From Siphonodentalium dalli (lineage: Eukaryota; Mollusca; Scaphopoda; Gadilida; Siphonodentaliidae): a stretch of DNA of 64,000 bases. The DNA lies in the NCBI GenBank assembly GCA_032622095.1, contig CP136061.1, forward strand, positions 25,918,991 to 25,982,990, in the 5' to 3' direction. Made by a program: the position numbers and the translations under genes. This document shows, one piece after another, positions 24,075 through 36,771 of this stretch. Below the pieces are notes generated by a model that did no database searches, was not told the DNA's origin, and was given only the letters and a program-made list of their open reading frames with translations. Every line of letters starts with the position of its first letter. The stretch's first letter is position 1.

Positions 24075-26026
24075 GGATGGAGTTAGGCACAGTCTCCCTT
24101 TAAAGACAGACAAGGCGTTCATAGTGGGTCGGTGTGCAAAATTATAAAATCACCAGTAAGGAGAGGTATTCTTATTATTCATCATTGGTAGCTCTCCAAA
24201 AACTAAATATTGTGTGATGACACGGTTGTTATTTAAATAAAGCTGGTACACCGATGTATCAATGTATATCTGGTGTTGCATGTACTTGTTGGTGACAGTA
24301 ATTTTAGACATTGGTGACTCGTAGATAAACTATCATATGGGATTTTAAGATGGCTTTTTATGGAAAATATGTATGTTGATTACAGTAAAAACCATCTCTA
24401 AAAAATTCATGAGATTCTAGTATTTTGGCTCAGAATGGTAGTTGATTGACCCAAAACTTCACCATGTATCCACCCCCGTGTACGTGGTATCGCCAAAACC
24501 GAGGGTATCGCCAAAACCGAGAATATGGGAAAGTCATTTTCACGTATATGATATGGGGATATGTTTGTTTCTCATCGTAATACAGACATCGAGCATCGTA
24601 TGTGTATGTCCACATGAAGCAGGAGTATTTATCCACTAGTTGTCATTTAGTTTTCCCAGATCAGACCATTAATGTTTTTTTGGCGAATTTTTTCAATGGT
24701 GTTTTTGCTTTTGCTCACTCAAATTTTCTAGAACATCCATTCACTAGTATAGTTCCTTGACTCACACGCTTCCAAAACAAATGCCGGTATATAGTTGAAT
24801 CTGTCAATGAAGCATACGATTTGACAGAATTAAAAAAATCCCTGTCGTTCTCAACATCAGCGCGATATGAAGGGACCACTGTCGGTCCAGAAAGATGCGA
24901 ACGGCACAGATGAAGATGCGCCAAACGCCGAGTTTCTGTGCAGTAAATATGCGTATTACTTAAGGAGTTGTGATGAGTTTTCGAGTGTTTTTATGTGTAT
25001 CTGAGACTGGTAAATTGGACTGCGAATGTCATCTGAAATATGAATCCATAACATATTCGAAATATTGTGTGCATATATATTATGAATGTGTTTCAATTGA
25101 AATTAATTGAACATTCATCCCAGCATTCAGATTTGCGATCTCAAGAACGTGAATGAATGATAACGCGATACCTTGATCACACGCACGTGAATGCTGCCGT
25201 TTCGCATGCATGCAGCTAATCGGTTATTCGTTTAGTATTAACATGCTTGGAGTTTGTATATAGACCACATATGCCAGACGACACGCTACGGCGTATCAAC
25301 GATTTGTCATAATCATGTTTATTTTACAGACTTTAAATTATAACTCGTTCCCACTCGAGTAGACCGTTACGCGACAATGAAACCGAATCATCTTATTGAA
25401 TATACATAATATATATATCGTATTGCTCCAAATTATGCAATTCTGGATTTTTTGAGAGTCATCAGATAAAAATGTAACGATTCTATGTTAACACACTAAA
25501 CATCCGAACATATATGTACACACACACACAACAAAGTTACTGCTATTTATAATAAACACTTCACTGTGGAACATGTGTATACTGCCATGATTGTTATGTG
25601 CACATGTAAATTGCACTATAGTTTATAACTTTTCTAATTTAGCCCTATATAGGACCACATATTTAGTGGGCATAATATTTACACAAGACTTCATTATGTT
25701 ATCGTATAGGTTGCATATACTGTAATTGATATGTATGTTTAACCGAAATGAATCTTATCTCCGTCCTGAGTTTGGTTTATGGTTCTAACCAAAATTGTTA
25801 TGGATGTTCAGCGTCAAGTCGCATCTGACTTTCCCTAACGCTTCGTCTATGGGCACAATTTCCAATGGCGCATCTGATTCAGACATGGTATTTCATAATA
25901 CTAAATTCGAGATGCCACAAAATATCCGCGCAACACACAAGGGACCGGACGAATTGACTGATTAAGGGATCAATTATAATTTTATTATGATTTTATGCAG
26001 ACTGGCTGTTTTTTCTTTGTTCACAG
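24075..26026. other. Stretch with no recognised gene
   Basis: Mostly AT-rich unique sequence with short CA/TA runs (25511-25532). A tandem 15-bp duplication ATCGCCAAAACCGAG lies at about 24490-24520. A minus-strand frame at 24715-24924 was inspected and not recognised. Confidence 0.5.
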
Positions 26027-26084
26027 ACAGAGATAATTGTTGTGATTATAGCTCCACTCGTGCAAACTTTCACGAGGCCCGATG
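26027..26084 (+). CDS. Candidate exon, C-type-lectin-like
   Basis: A 58-bp interval between a strong acceptor (TTTTTTCTTTGTTCACAG) and a consensus donor (GGTGAGT). One frame reads RDNCCDYSSTRANFHEAR. The pattern C-x-Y-x-x-S-T-x-A-x-F/W-x-E-A-R is typical of the beginning of C-type lectin domains. No neighbouring lectin exon was found, the exon is tiny, and other frames are also open, so this is only a candidate. Confidence 0.25.
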
Positions 26085-26603
26085 GTGAGTATAACGTGTC
26101 ATTCATCATAAATTTATTTGTCTTCGGGGAGAGTACTTGTTTTGTTGGGGCGGAGTCTTAACCTCTGTCAAACCGCTCAACAGAGAAAAATGGACACCAT
26201 AGCACATGGTGGCGGTCAGACGAGCAATTTCCAATGATAATTCTTATACAAAACATCACAGGAAAAAAGATAAATATTTATACGTGCTCTATCCGCGAAC
26301 ATACTAGTTATCCAATCAGTTTATTGCAAAGCTATGATTGAACACAGAACATGCAAATATATATACATATATGTACAATAGCAGGAAACTATTGGCTATA
26401 ATCTTATACTCATGCCACAGTCATAATACCATATAATATTTATATATCTTAATCCCGCTGGGTGAAGGCACGCCCATTCCCATTTTGTCACCCACATCGA
26501 ATAATGCAGGGGGAACAGCAGTTATATTTACCCCCGGTCTCAACAAATGGGATGTGTTTTGAAATGGGGAGGTTTTGCCCAGGCGGGTGGGGTCTTCAGT
26601 GTC
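26085..26603. other. Stretch with no recognised gene
   Basis: AT-rich sequence between the candidate exon and the 3' end of the LINE. It includes the GC-richer 3'-flank GGGGAGGTTTTGCCCAGGCG near 26568. It may contain the LINE 3' untranslated part. Confidence 0.4.
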
Positions 26604-28362
26604 TCAGAGTTTGGGCAGTTCCTTAAATGCACACTTGAGATATAATGCCAATCTCCGCAATATACTAATATTTTCAATCGACAGAAGTCTATAAAACTTT
26701 TCTTTGCTGTGATATTTCCAGTAATATTCCGGGATATATTTGATTCGGATATCATTAAGGTGTGAACTTGTAATTACAAAGTGGTATTCATCTCCTATTC
26801 CGTCATTACATAATGTACAAACTCTGTCATTCCGTTTTGATTTTTTCCACCGTCCACTTTCAATTGGTAATCGATGATTTGATGTCCTAATCTTAACAAT
26901 GCATTCGGCTAAATACCATGGAAGTTCAGTTAGATATCTTCTGATCGCCGGACGTACAGAAATACTACCATAGAAACCACCCCTTGATGGTGTAGCTACA
27001 TTTCCCAACCATTCCTGGTTAAACTGATCAATAAGTATGACCTTTATTCGTTTTACATCCGAGTGTGTTAGATCCCTCCTGCTCGTGAACATGGAGTTCT
27101 TTCCAGTATCTTGGAATGTCTGCTCTATAAACCGGAGCCATTTGAGGTCTCCACTGCTAGGCTGATTTCGATAAACGGTCAGTATTAATGTACACATATT
27201 TTTGGCGATAATCGAGCCCTCATTTGACATTAATTTCGACCAATACGTTAAGATTCTACATTTTATTTCAATTATTAAAGGATGGCGACCTAATTCTCCG
27301 TATACCATATAGATTGGTGTACTTTCTTTCATACCCATGATTATCTTGCAGAATTTGAGATGTACACTTTCGATTGATTTACAGGGTTCAAACCCCCAAA
27401 CTTCACTGCCATATAATAATATGGGTGCTACCATCGTATCAAAACGATGAAGCATGATATCCACAGGTAGTTCTAATTTTCTTACTTTATTCAACAGTGC
27501 ATACATCGCCTTCGTGCCAAGTTTGCACGTTTTCTTAATAGATCTACAAAATCTTCCTTTAAAGAAAACATTCACACCCAGATACTCAAATTCCTTTACC
27601 GTTTCCAAAGGTTTACCATTGAATATAAATGTCGGTACAATCTTAGGTAATCTTTTACAGAATATCACAACGTTTTTTTTTTATGCATTAACTTCTAGAC
27701 CCCATGCGTCCGCATAATCACTAAATGCCTGAATCGCTCTGTGCATAGTTGCCTCGTCGTCTGTCATTAGTACGGTATCATCCGCATATAACAAACATAA
27801 TATACCCACAAAGCATTTCAAATTGTCAAAAAATATTTCATCGAGATACTTTTAATTTTCGACCGCACAGTTACTGATAAATTCCTGCAAGTCATTCACA
27901 AATAAGGAGAACAAAAAAGGAGACATTAAATCTCCTTGAAAAAGGCCTATGTTGCTGGCAAAAAATTCAGAACGTTCTTGTTCTTTTTTCACACATGTTT
28001 TTATCTTGCTATACAGATTCCTCACTACCCTAAACAATTTACCATTTATTCCATTTTGCTGCATTTTAAGAAATTATCCCTCTCTCCACACACTATCGTA
28101 TGTTTTTTTTTAAATCTACAAATGCACAATAAAGTTTGCGCCCACTTACAAGATACATGTTAATGATATTGTGCAGAATAAATACATTATCAACAGTTGA
28201 GTGCTTTTTCTTGAACCCCGTTTGGTTTGTACCAATGAGACCAATTTCATCAGACAATTTGGAAAGTCTTCTATTCAAGATTGATGTAAACATCTTAGCG
28301 AAACAACTCAATAAAGTTATCCCCCTATACGAATCGGGGCTCTCACGATCACCGCTTTTCGA
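26604..28362 (-). mobile_element. Non-LTR retrotransposon reverse transcriptase, 5'-truncated and broken
   Basis: Read on the minus strand the pieces follow the order of a reverse transcriptase. SGDRESPDSYRGITLLSCFA and FKKKHSTVDNVFILH with VDLKK lie at about 28362-28093. KEQERSEFFASNIGLFQGDL and SPFLFSLFVNDL follow (28064-27852). The catalytic box LLYADDTVLM is near 27790. A 354-codon frame (27668-26604) holds the thumb region, NHRLPIESGRWKK and a CTLCNDGIGDEYH zinc-binding tail. Breaks: a frameshift in the poly-A run near 28105, another near 27850, and a stop next to another A run near 27685. The arrangement fits the CR1/jockey/L2 group, but the clade is not settled. There is no endonuclease domain: the element stops where the palindrome at 28361 begins. 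It is not active. Confidence 0.9.
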
Positions 28363-31275
28363 GAGTGGCTAAAATGCAAGCTTGGCGCCAAGCTTGGCAG
28401 TTTTTAAGGCAGGTGACTAAAAGACAAGCTTGGCGTTTTCAAATTTTTAAAAAGCCTTTTAAACGCTGTTTTCGGGTGAATTATGCGGGAATAGCACCAG
28501 TTAATTACTTATATGGCCCATTTTCGTAAATTAATCGACAATAGTGGCAGTAATGTCCCCGATTGGTTGGTTAATAGGGGGCGTGGTCACAAAATCAAAA
28601 CATCGTCTTTTTACGCAGATTTCTTGTCGGTTTTTGGTCGATTTCTCTTTTTAAACATCAGTTGGACTAAGTTTTTTATTCGAAACATGTTAAATGGTTA
28701 TCATTTATCACTCTCATAGTCGAGCTTGGCGGTTTTGAACATTATATACAAAGAATTTTTGACTTTTAGATGACCGACCACCGAACCGCCAACCTCGAAT
28801 AAAAAATCAAAATATTAAGCTGAATTTTCGCCGATTTCTCGTTTCTAAAACACGTTCCATCTAGTTTTTATGTAAAAACGTGTAAACTGATTATCATTCT
28901 TCACAAATATAATCGGGCTTGGCGGTTTTGAACATTATATACAAAGATTTTTTGACTTTTAGATGACCGACCACCGAACCGCCAAGCTCGAATAAAAAAT
29001 AAAAATATTAAGCTGAATTTTCGCCGATTTCTCGTTTCTAAAACACGTTCCATCTAGTTTTTATGTAAAAACGTGTAAAATGATTATCATTCTTCACAAA
29101 TATAATCGGGCTTGGCGGTTTTGAACATTATATACAAAGAATTTTTAACATTTTGATGACCGACCACCGAACCGCCAAGCTCGAATTTTAAATCAAAATA
29201 TAAAGCTGAATTTCGGCCGATTTCTCGTTTCTAAAACATGTCCCAGCTATTTTTCATGTAAAAATATGTAAAATCATTATCGTTCTTCACATATATACTC
29301 GAGCTTGGCGGTTTTTAACATTGTGTACTTAGAATTTTCGACTTTTATATGACCGCTCACCGAACCGCCAAGCCAAAATGCAAAAGATACCCAGACCAAA
29401 CCGAGGCAAAATGATACCCACCAAATATTGTCAACGTGTACCCATTAATGATCGTCCATGCAACTAATCAAACTTGTTCAATTATGTTATATTCTTGTTT
29501 CGATGTAGCATTGTGATTTAAATGGCACGTATATATAAGATAAGTTAGTCGTGTGTGGAACGGTCACAATGATAATATACATTAATTCCAGAGGGCAAAC
29601 TGTAATATAATTTAATTCTCCATTCACATTAAATTATTATTATTATTATTTGTTTTTGGGGGGGGGGATTTGACCCAGGAGGATTTGAAAGGACCTGAGA
29701 CGTCATTTTTTCTTTCTTTTTAGTGTAAACATATTTTTATTTCGAAAAAATGACGTCTCAGGTCCTTTCAAATCCTCCTGGGTCAAATCCCCCCCCCCAA
29801 AAACAAATAATAATAATAATAATTTAATGTGAATGGAGAATTAAATTATATTACAGTTTGCCCTCTGGAATTAATGTATATTATCATTGTGACCGTTCCA
29901 CACACGACTAACTTATCTTATATATACGTGCCATTTAAATCACAATGCTACATCGAAACAAGAATATAACATAATTGAACAAGTTTGATTAGTTGCATGG
30001 ACGATCATTAATGGGTACACGTTGACAATATTTGGTGGGTATCATTTTGCCTCGGTTTGTTCTGGGTATCATTTTGCATTGGCTTGGCGGTCATATAAAA
30101 GTCGAAAATTCTAAGTACACAATGTTAAAAACCGCCAAGCTCGAGTATATATGTGAAGAACGATAATCATTTTACATATTTTTACATGGAAAATAGCTGG
30201 GACATATTTTAGAAACGAGAAATCTCAGGAAATTCAGCTTCATATTTTGATTTTTTATTCGAGCTTGGCGGTTCGGTGGTCGGTCATCAAAATGTCAAAA
30301 ATTCTTAATATAAAATATTCAAAACCGCCAAGCTCGAGTATATTTGTGACGAATGATAATCATTTTACATGTTTTTACATAAAAACTAGCTGGAACGTGT
30401 TTTAGAAACGAGAAATCGACGGAAATTCAGCTTAATATTTTGATTTTTAATTCGAGCTTGGCGGTTCGGTGGTCGGTCATCTAAAAGTAAAAAATTCTTT
30501 GTATATAATGTTCAAAACTGCCAAGCCCGATTATATTTGTGAAGAATGATAATCATTTTACACGTTTTTACATAAAAACTAGATGGAACGTGTTTTAGAA
30601 ACGAGAAATCGGCGAAAATTCAACTTAATATTTTGATTTTTTATTCGAGCTTGGCGGTTCGGTGGTAGGTCATCTAAAAGTCAAAAATTCTTTGTATATA
30701 ATGTTCAAAACCGCCAAGCCCGATTATATTTGTGAAGAATGATAATCATTTTACACGTTTTTACATAAAAACTATATGGAACGTGTTTTAGAAACGAGAA
30801 ATCGGCGAAAATTCAGCTTAATATTTTGATTTTTTATTCGAGCTTGGCGGTTCGGTGGTAGGTCATCTAAAAGTCAAAAATTCTTCGCATATAATGTTCA
30901 AAACCGCCAAGCTCGACTATGAGAGTGATAAATGATAACCATTCAACATGTTTCGAATAAAAAACTTAGTCCAACTGATGTTTAAAAAGAGAAATCGACC
31001 AAAAACCGACAAGAAATCTGCGTAAAAAGTCGATGTTTTGATTTTGTGACCACGCCCCCTATTAACCAACCAATCGGGGACATTACTGCCACTATTGTCG
31101 ATTAATTTACGAAAATGGGCCATATAAGTAATTAACTGGTGCTATTCCCGCATAATTCACCCGAAAACAGCGTTTAAAAGGCTTTTTTAAAATTTGAAAA
31201 CGCCAAGCTTGTCTTTTAGTCACCTGCCTTAAAAACTGCCAAGCTTGGCGCCAAGCTTGCATTTTAGCCACTCTC
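28361..31275. mobile_element. Foldback element: 1.35-1.5 kb inverted arms with 193-bp tandem repeats
   Basis: A 2915-bp palindrome. Outer ends are GAGAGTGGCTAAAATGCAAG and its exact inverse. The loop is only 33 bp (29712-29744), between CGTCATTTTTT and AAAAAATGACG. Each arm contains tandem 193-bp units: CTTGGCGG starts at 28725, 28918, 29111 and 29304 on the left, while the inverse CCGCCAAG lies at 30132, 30325, 30518, 30711 and 30904 on the right. The right arm therefore has one more unit. Every unit is itself framed by AGCTTGGCGGTT and AACCGCCAAGCT. A 68-codon frame (MAHFRKLIDNSGSN...) occurs once per arm in mirror image (28513-28719 plus; 30917-31123 minus) and is of unknown meaning. The design recalls Drosophila FB/Galileo foldback elements; the sequence is unrelated as far as I can tell. 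Confidence 0.9.
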
Positions 31276-33078
31276 TAAATTGGTTAAGAGTTTCGTCCCC
31301 AGCGACAGCCATTTTTCTGGGTTTTTCACATTTCTAAAAATAGACAGCGGGAGGTTCTGGCAGCGTTCAGACATAGCGTAGCGAGGGAACTGAACACTGT
31401 TTGCAGCTTGACCTGGAAGTTGCAGAAGACAATTATACACAAGGACATTGGGTAAATATTTTTACACGAACACAAGTGAAAAACGGTACATGTGTGATTT
31501 ATATATGTCACCATATTCTATTTGTATACTGAATTTGATTAACTTCTAAGGATTTTTGTATTTATTAGAACGAACACAAGTGGGAATCGCGCTTGTTTTT
31601 CGTTGTTTAGTAGCATATAGTACACCCTGACTGCAATTGAGGGTGGTTCTTAAACAAGGCAATTGCGTATTCAGATTAATTAACAGATGTGTTGGCGACA
31701 TAATATTATGACTTATTGTCGAATTCACGCCATGAATATTAAAACCAAATCATGGTGTGATATTACATGGGGGAGGCTTGAGAGAAACGAAGCCGATTGG
31801 GCGGCCATCCATCCGATTTGACACCTCAATATAACATTTCTGCAGCTTCGGTCCTCAAAATATATACTCAAGAGTCGAGGAAACTGTCCCACATATTTCG
31901 AATTTTAAAGATATTTATTTTTACCTCTTTAGAATTTGTTGTCGGGTCGACAATAAATTATTCTTTAACTGTGTGTATGCTTCCATTGGCTAACACTGGC
32001 AAACATTGATTAGCGTTCTTTGAATATATACACAATGCAAATATATTAAACACATACGGTATATACATGGCAAATACTAGTTGGTGAACCCAACTATTCA
32101 AACAGAGCTAGACGCTCTCGAATAGTTGGGCCGCCGTAGCTTTATTCACGACCTCCAAGTGCTTTTCCATTATTATGAATTTTTCCCCCACTTATAACAT
32201 GAAAATACAAACATTGTATATAAATTATGTTGAAGACTAATCTGTTCTGAGTGAGTATCAACAAGCTACCCGACGAAAAAAATAAAAATGTGACATTTGT
32301 ACTTGTTTTAAAAATACATGGTAGACTGCTTGCCGAAAAACTATTTCGGGAAAAAAATAGACACTACCCCGCCTCATTTCAATCACCAAATTCACATATA
32401 ACTAGATGGTTTTATCTGCTACCATTATGTTGTAAGGTCAAGTGATAGTGGCAGATTACGAAGTCATTGTGTACAATACCTGACTCTTGAAATATAATCC
32501 GAACTTTGAGATAAATCCGAGACCGTTAATTTGTCAACATTTAAAACTTGATCTGTAGTAAATTGACGGAACGGAAAAGGCGGAACGAACTTTCAACTAC
32601 ATAACCGGAAAGGAGATCAGATAATTACGGGAACGATCGACCGAGTGAAAGCAACAGCAACAAATCATTTTTGAATTTTAAGTTTTAATAAACAATGGAG
32701 TTTGATTTCAAAGAAACAATGACCAAGGGCGTGGCGATATGTGCGGGGACACAATATAAAGTGTAAGCCAAGGCCGTGGCCGGCTCCAAATAAAATGTGT
32801 AAACGGGGTGTTATATGTTTGGACCGTTGTTTCTCAATGGATATTAATGAAATTTTGTATATATGTACGGGCTGAGGCATGGAATACACTAACGTTTGAA
32901 CTGTTTTTAAATTCACAAATTTGTCAATTTTCTTCAACTTTTTCGTTCTGGAACACACATTAATATTCAAATAGTGGTCTCGGTATCAAACGCCCAAGTT
33001 CCGACCACGTCGCCATCGCTATGCTTACATAAGATTTACGTGCCAAAGCATTAGCGACAATATGGAGTCGAAACCGAG
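31276..33078. other. Stretch with no recognised gene
   Basis: Next to the palindrome, a minus-strand ATG (31312) reads MAVAGDETLNQFREWL across the palindrome edge before a stop; it may be the start of a host exon cut by the insertion. A short inverted pair CCAACTATTC/GAATAGTTGG lies at about 32090-32130. Otherwise nothing recognised. Confidence 0.45.
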
Positions 33079-34142
33079 TAGAGATGGGCGGTTTTGATTT
33101 TTTATGTTCGGTTTCGGTTTTTCTGGGAGAAAAAACATCGGTTTCGGTTTTTTTTTTTACTAGATAGTGAAATTATACTGAAATGAATATACTTTCAAAG
33201 TAACCGCAATTAGAGTCAATAATGTCCCAATAACGTTAAATTTTAAACAACGGGACAAAATGCCGACGCAAACTGAATCCAACACGATAAGATGATACAA
33301 TTCGGTATTTAAAAAAATAAACACACCCATCTTCACTGTTTATCCCTTTCTGACATGTTTAAAACATATTTATCATATTATATGCATTGATTAGTGTCTG
33401 AGAATTCAACCACAAACAGCAGCAAATTCACAAACAGTGGGCGTCCTTGACCCGACTGTGTAACAATTATTGACACGTGTATGATTGACCCACATCCAAT
33501 GACTGCGGTGTGATCGCTTTGATGTGTGTGATGTTGCGACATATTTTACAAGCTGCACAATGGCTGCAAACTTCTACCAGATTACGTCACATCGGAATGT
33601 CCAGACGACCAAAGTGTTCATACCATTTACTTAAGTTTTCGAGTTAGCAGACGCTTCCATTTTTTTGGTTGGCGATTATTGCCTTATTTGGACTTGTGTA
33701 CGTTCGGCATTCATATAGTTAGCCGGACTCTGGTTTAAGCGACGTTTTTATGACATATTAAGCAGCGACATTTTTTTGCAGTCGTCTCCAGTTAGACGCG
33801 TAAAATAACTCCAAACAGGGCTTTTTGTTGAACCATGTTCGTTATTTTGTTCGGCCATATGTTTTGAAAAAGAACAAAAACAGTCGCCTATACGATATTA
33901 TAACAACACATATCTGAGACGAAATGGACACATTCCGATATAATATTGATCAGTGAGGCCGATAATTTGATAACAATATCAACTAATAAGTACCTGGGGA
34001 GGTATAATAAGTTGATTTAAGTGAAAAATAAACATAAACAAAAAATCGTAATATCGGTTTGAGCAGAATCGCGTGGGTCGGTTTTCGGTTTATTGTTAAA
34101 AATCGAAACTGAGTTGTTTTCTCGGTTAACCGCCCATCACTA
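33079..34142. mobile_element. hAT-like non-autonomous element
   Basis: Ends are TAGAGATGGGCGGTT on the left and the inverse of TAGTGATGGGCGGTT on the right (ACCGCCCATCACTA). Terminal sequence of this type is typical of hAT superfamily DNA transposons. Just inside are GGTTTCGGTTTTT runs at the left and TCGGTTTTCGG at the right. No transposase frame lies within the 1.06 kb. The 8-bp flanks (AAACCGAG and TCTGAATA) do not match, so the insertion is old, rearranged, or the ends are slightly misplaced. Confidence 0.6.
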
Positions 34143-35249
34143 TCTGAATATTATAGTCTTAGAGTCGTCAATTAGTTAAAGCCGATTACCTACGCCGATA
34201 AGTGACCGTATGGCTACCTTATATTACAATTTGACGACAGTTGGTAAGTTAAGGTGTCAATTTGGAAAATTCTCACTCAATTAAGATGGAAAGAGGTTGG
34301 AATAATAATTTGGACACTTAATAAGACACTTTAGCCACGCCCTTGATGATATATTATGATGATATTATGGCGATGATGATTTTAATAATAATATGTTGAT
34401 GTCGGATGATGACGATGGTGATTATGAAATGGTTACATGCATATATACATATATAATCATTAAGTTTATTTCTCATGTTTATAAATATTTGAATCGAAAA
34501 TAAACTCGAAACAAACAAGAACATGTTATAGCCGGAATCCAATTATGTTCGTTCCGTTTCCGATTCCTAATTCACTGTTTTGACGGATTTTTGCAAATAC
34601 AAAATGGCTGAAAGTTCGAGGCGGTAGAAATATGCTCTCGCTTTAAGCGAAGAATGACACGACTAACATCTTAAACATGCATTGACAACACACTAGAAAT
34701 GTACTAGAAGCTCTGATCTACAAGTATGTGGGAGTTTTGGTTGTTAAATAATATTTTTTAGTGTGTGTTATCGCTTGTGAAAAGTCGAGTAAATGTCCAT
34801 ACCAATGATTGGTGACGGAGTACTGCTTTCAGTGATATACAGTCCTGACTTTTATAGAGCTATGCTCTGATAATACAAGTCAGGTTTACGGACTAGGCAA
34901 ATACATGTAATGTTTGGGGAATTAGAAATAAGACAACAAACCAGGGGCTAAAGGTGTATATATGTGGCTTAACGGTCGCACCCCATTAATACAACTCTTG
35001 TGTATAGGCACATGAAACCCACAAGTTCAAACATGGTGTTAGACAATAAAAGCCCACATTTCATTTTTACCCCACAATTTCGGTCAGAAGTTGCAACGCA
35101 TTGGGCCGATTTGTACGGTATTGTATCGATATTATTAGTCCGAATTTTTCTTTAAAGTTAAAAATCTTTGTGGTTGAGTTAACAGATAATGCGTGTTGAA
35201 TTTGCCACTGTGGGGGTATGCTAGCACTCGAGTGCACACCTCTTGTTGA
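34143..35249. other. Stretch with GAT/ATG microsatellite
   Basis: No gene recognised. An impure trinucleotide run of GAT/ATG lies at about 34345-34422. The rest is AT-rich and unique-looking. Confidence 0.5.
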
Positions 35250-36110
35250 CTTAAAATTGGGTAAAAACCCCTATTTTCATATCATCACCATTTCTGCCCC
35301 ATGCAACTACCGGTATGTCTCCATCCAGGAGCTCAAGTGTATTTGAATAAAGGGCATCTCCTGCAGATATTTACAAAAAGCCATGGTCATAAAAAGGGAA
35401 TAAGGGGCTACATGGGCCTGCTTCCCTCGTGTGGTGGTCCTATATAGTCTCGAAAATTGAAGAAAAAACATATTTCCTAATGCATATCAGCATCACTGCT
35501 CATGATTGTTTATCTCCACCGGAGCTCTAGTGTTTTTGGTAAAAGGGACATCTCCTGCATATATATAAAATTATATACAAGTTCCATGGTCATAAACAGG
35601 GAATTAGGGGTCCATGGGGGGGGGCTTGCTTCCCTCATATGGTGTACAGCAACAATGGCAACAAGCCATATTTCCGACAAAATCCTGAAAAGTTACCCTT
35701 AATTTTGCTGTGGTTAAGGAGTCGATTACTTAGGGCATTACTGTACTTATTGACTTAAAATTGGGTAAAAAACCCTATTTTGATGTCAGCATCCTTGCCC
35801 CATGCAAGTATGTCTCCACTCTGGAACTCTAGTATATTTGAATAAAGGGGCATTTCATGCACAGATACATACCATATCCATGGTCATAAAAATGGAATTA
35901 GGGGTTACAGGGCCTGCTTCCCTCATGTGGTGGGCCTACATAGACTCGAAAATGGAAGAAAAACATATGTCCTAATGTATATCAGCATCCATGCCCCATG
36001 AATGTTTATCTCCACCAGAGCTCTAGTTTATTTGATAAAAGGGACATCTCCTGCACAGACATATACAAGTTCCATATATATGGTAATCTATGGAAAGTTC
36101 CAAGCCAAAG
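35250..36110 (+). repeat. Diverged direct repeats of an unknown family (forward)
   Basis: About four partial copies of a repeat containing, in order, TTAAAATTGGGTAAAAA, CCCCATG, TATCTCCACC-GAGCTCTAGT, AAAGGGACATCTCCTGCA, CCATGGTCATAAA, GGAATTAGGGG and CTTCCCTCATGTGGTG. Copies begin near 35252, 35505, 35752 and 35990. The same family appears inverted at 46545-46990. Confidence 0.75.
35647..35743. mobile_element. One-armed TA-flanked MITE
   Basis: Flanked by TA on both sides (35645-35646 and 35744-35745). It keeps the left tip CAG, part of the inner palindrome (GGCAACAAGCCATATTTCCG) and the complete right arm ending GGGCATTACTG. The left arm is deleted. The same family as 47852-48055. Confidence 0.75.
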
Positions 36111-36771
36111 GGTTGATTCAATTAATATTTCCAACAGTTGAAAGTATTGAAATAACAGTTAACTGTTGCAAAATTCCAACCCAGTGGGTGCAAATTTATG
36201 ACCCGTTTCTATTTGTGAATTCATGCATTCGTTATTGTCATAAAAGTAGGCCTACATTTGAGGGCTCGCAAATTACGTTTACGGATAGTCATATTACGGA
36301 AACGCAAACGTTATCGCTCGAAATTTATTCCCTGCGAGCACGGATGGTGCGCTTTGTTTTTACAGTTTCGGTATATACCGAAATCATCCCAGATAATCAC
36401 GAATATAGCATCAGATTTCTCCCCAGATATACCGTTAAAAGGCTACTGGAATCTGCCAATCTACTATTAATATGTGTGTATATATGTGGGTACTTCATAG
36501 AATCGAAAACGCGTGTAGGAACGGGCATCCCCACGGCAATGTCGGCAAATATATATGAGTGTGTCCTTTATAGACTCGAACCGATTGAGCTCAAACTTGC
36601 TAAATATTTACTGGGAAATTCCAGGCAATGCCGATTGAGCTCAAACTTGCTAACTACGGGAAGTGTCATATATATGTGTGTGTCCTTTATAGACTCGAAC
36701 CGATTGAGCTCAAACTTGCTAAATACGGGAAGTGTCATGGACGGGTTCATTGAAAAACAAAAACAAATCAG
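36111..36771 (+). repeat. Helitron internal sequence, also present at 39205-39640
   Basis: From about 36354 this stretch is almost identical to 39205 onward. It contains repeated GACTCGAACCGATTGAGCTC and the A-T rich TATATATGTGTG motif. A 274-codon frame crosses it, but that frame also covers unrelated repeat blocks. Confidence 0.7.

Noticed and set aside
24715-24924. 70-codon minus-strand frame with NDRDFFNSVKSYASL
   Set aside because: Looks protein-like but no start ATG, splice pair or family could be recognised.
28513-31123. Mirror-image 68-codon frames in the palindrome arms as a transposase
   Set aside because: Too short, no motif, and duplicated only because the arms are copies of each other.
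32665-32970. 101-codon minus-strand frame
   Set aside because: No recognisable domain, low-complexity composition and no splice or repeat context.
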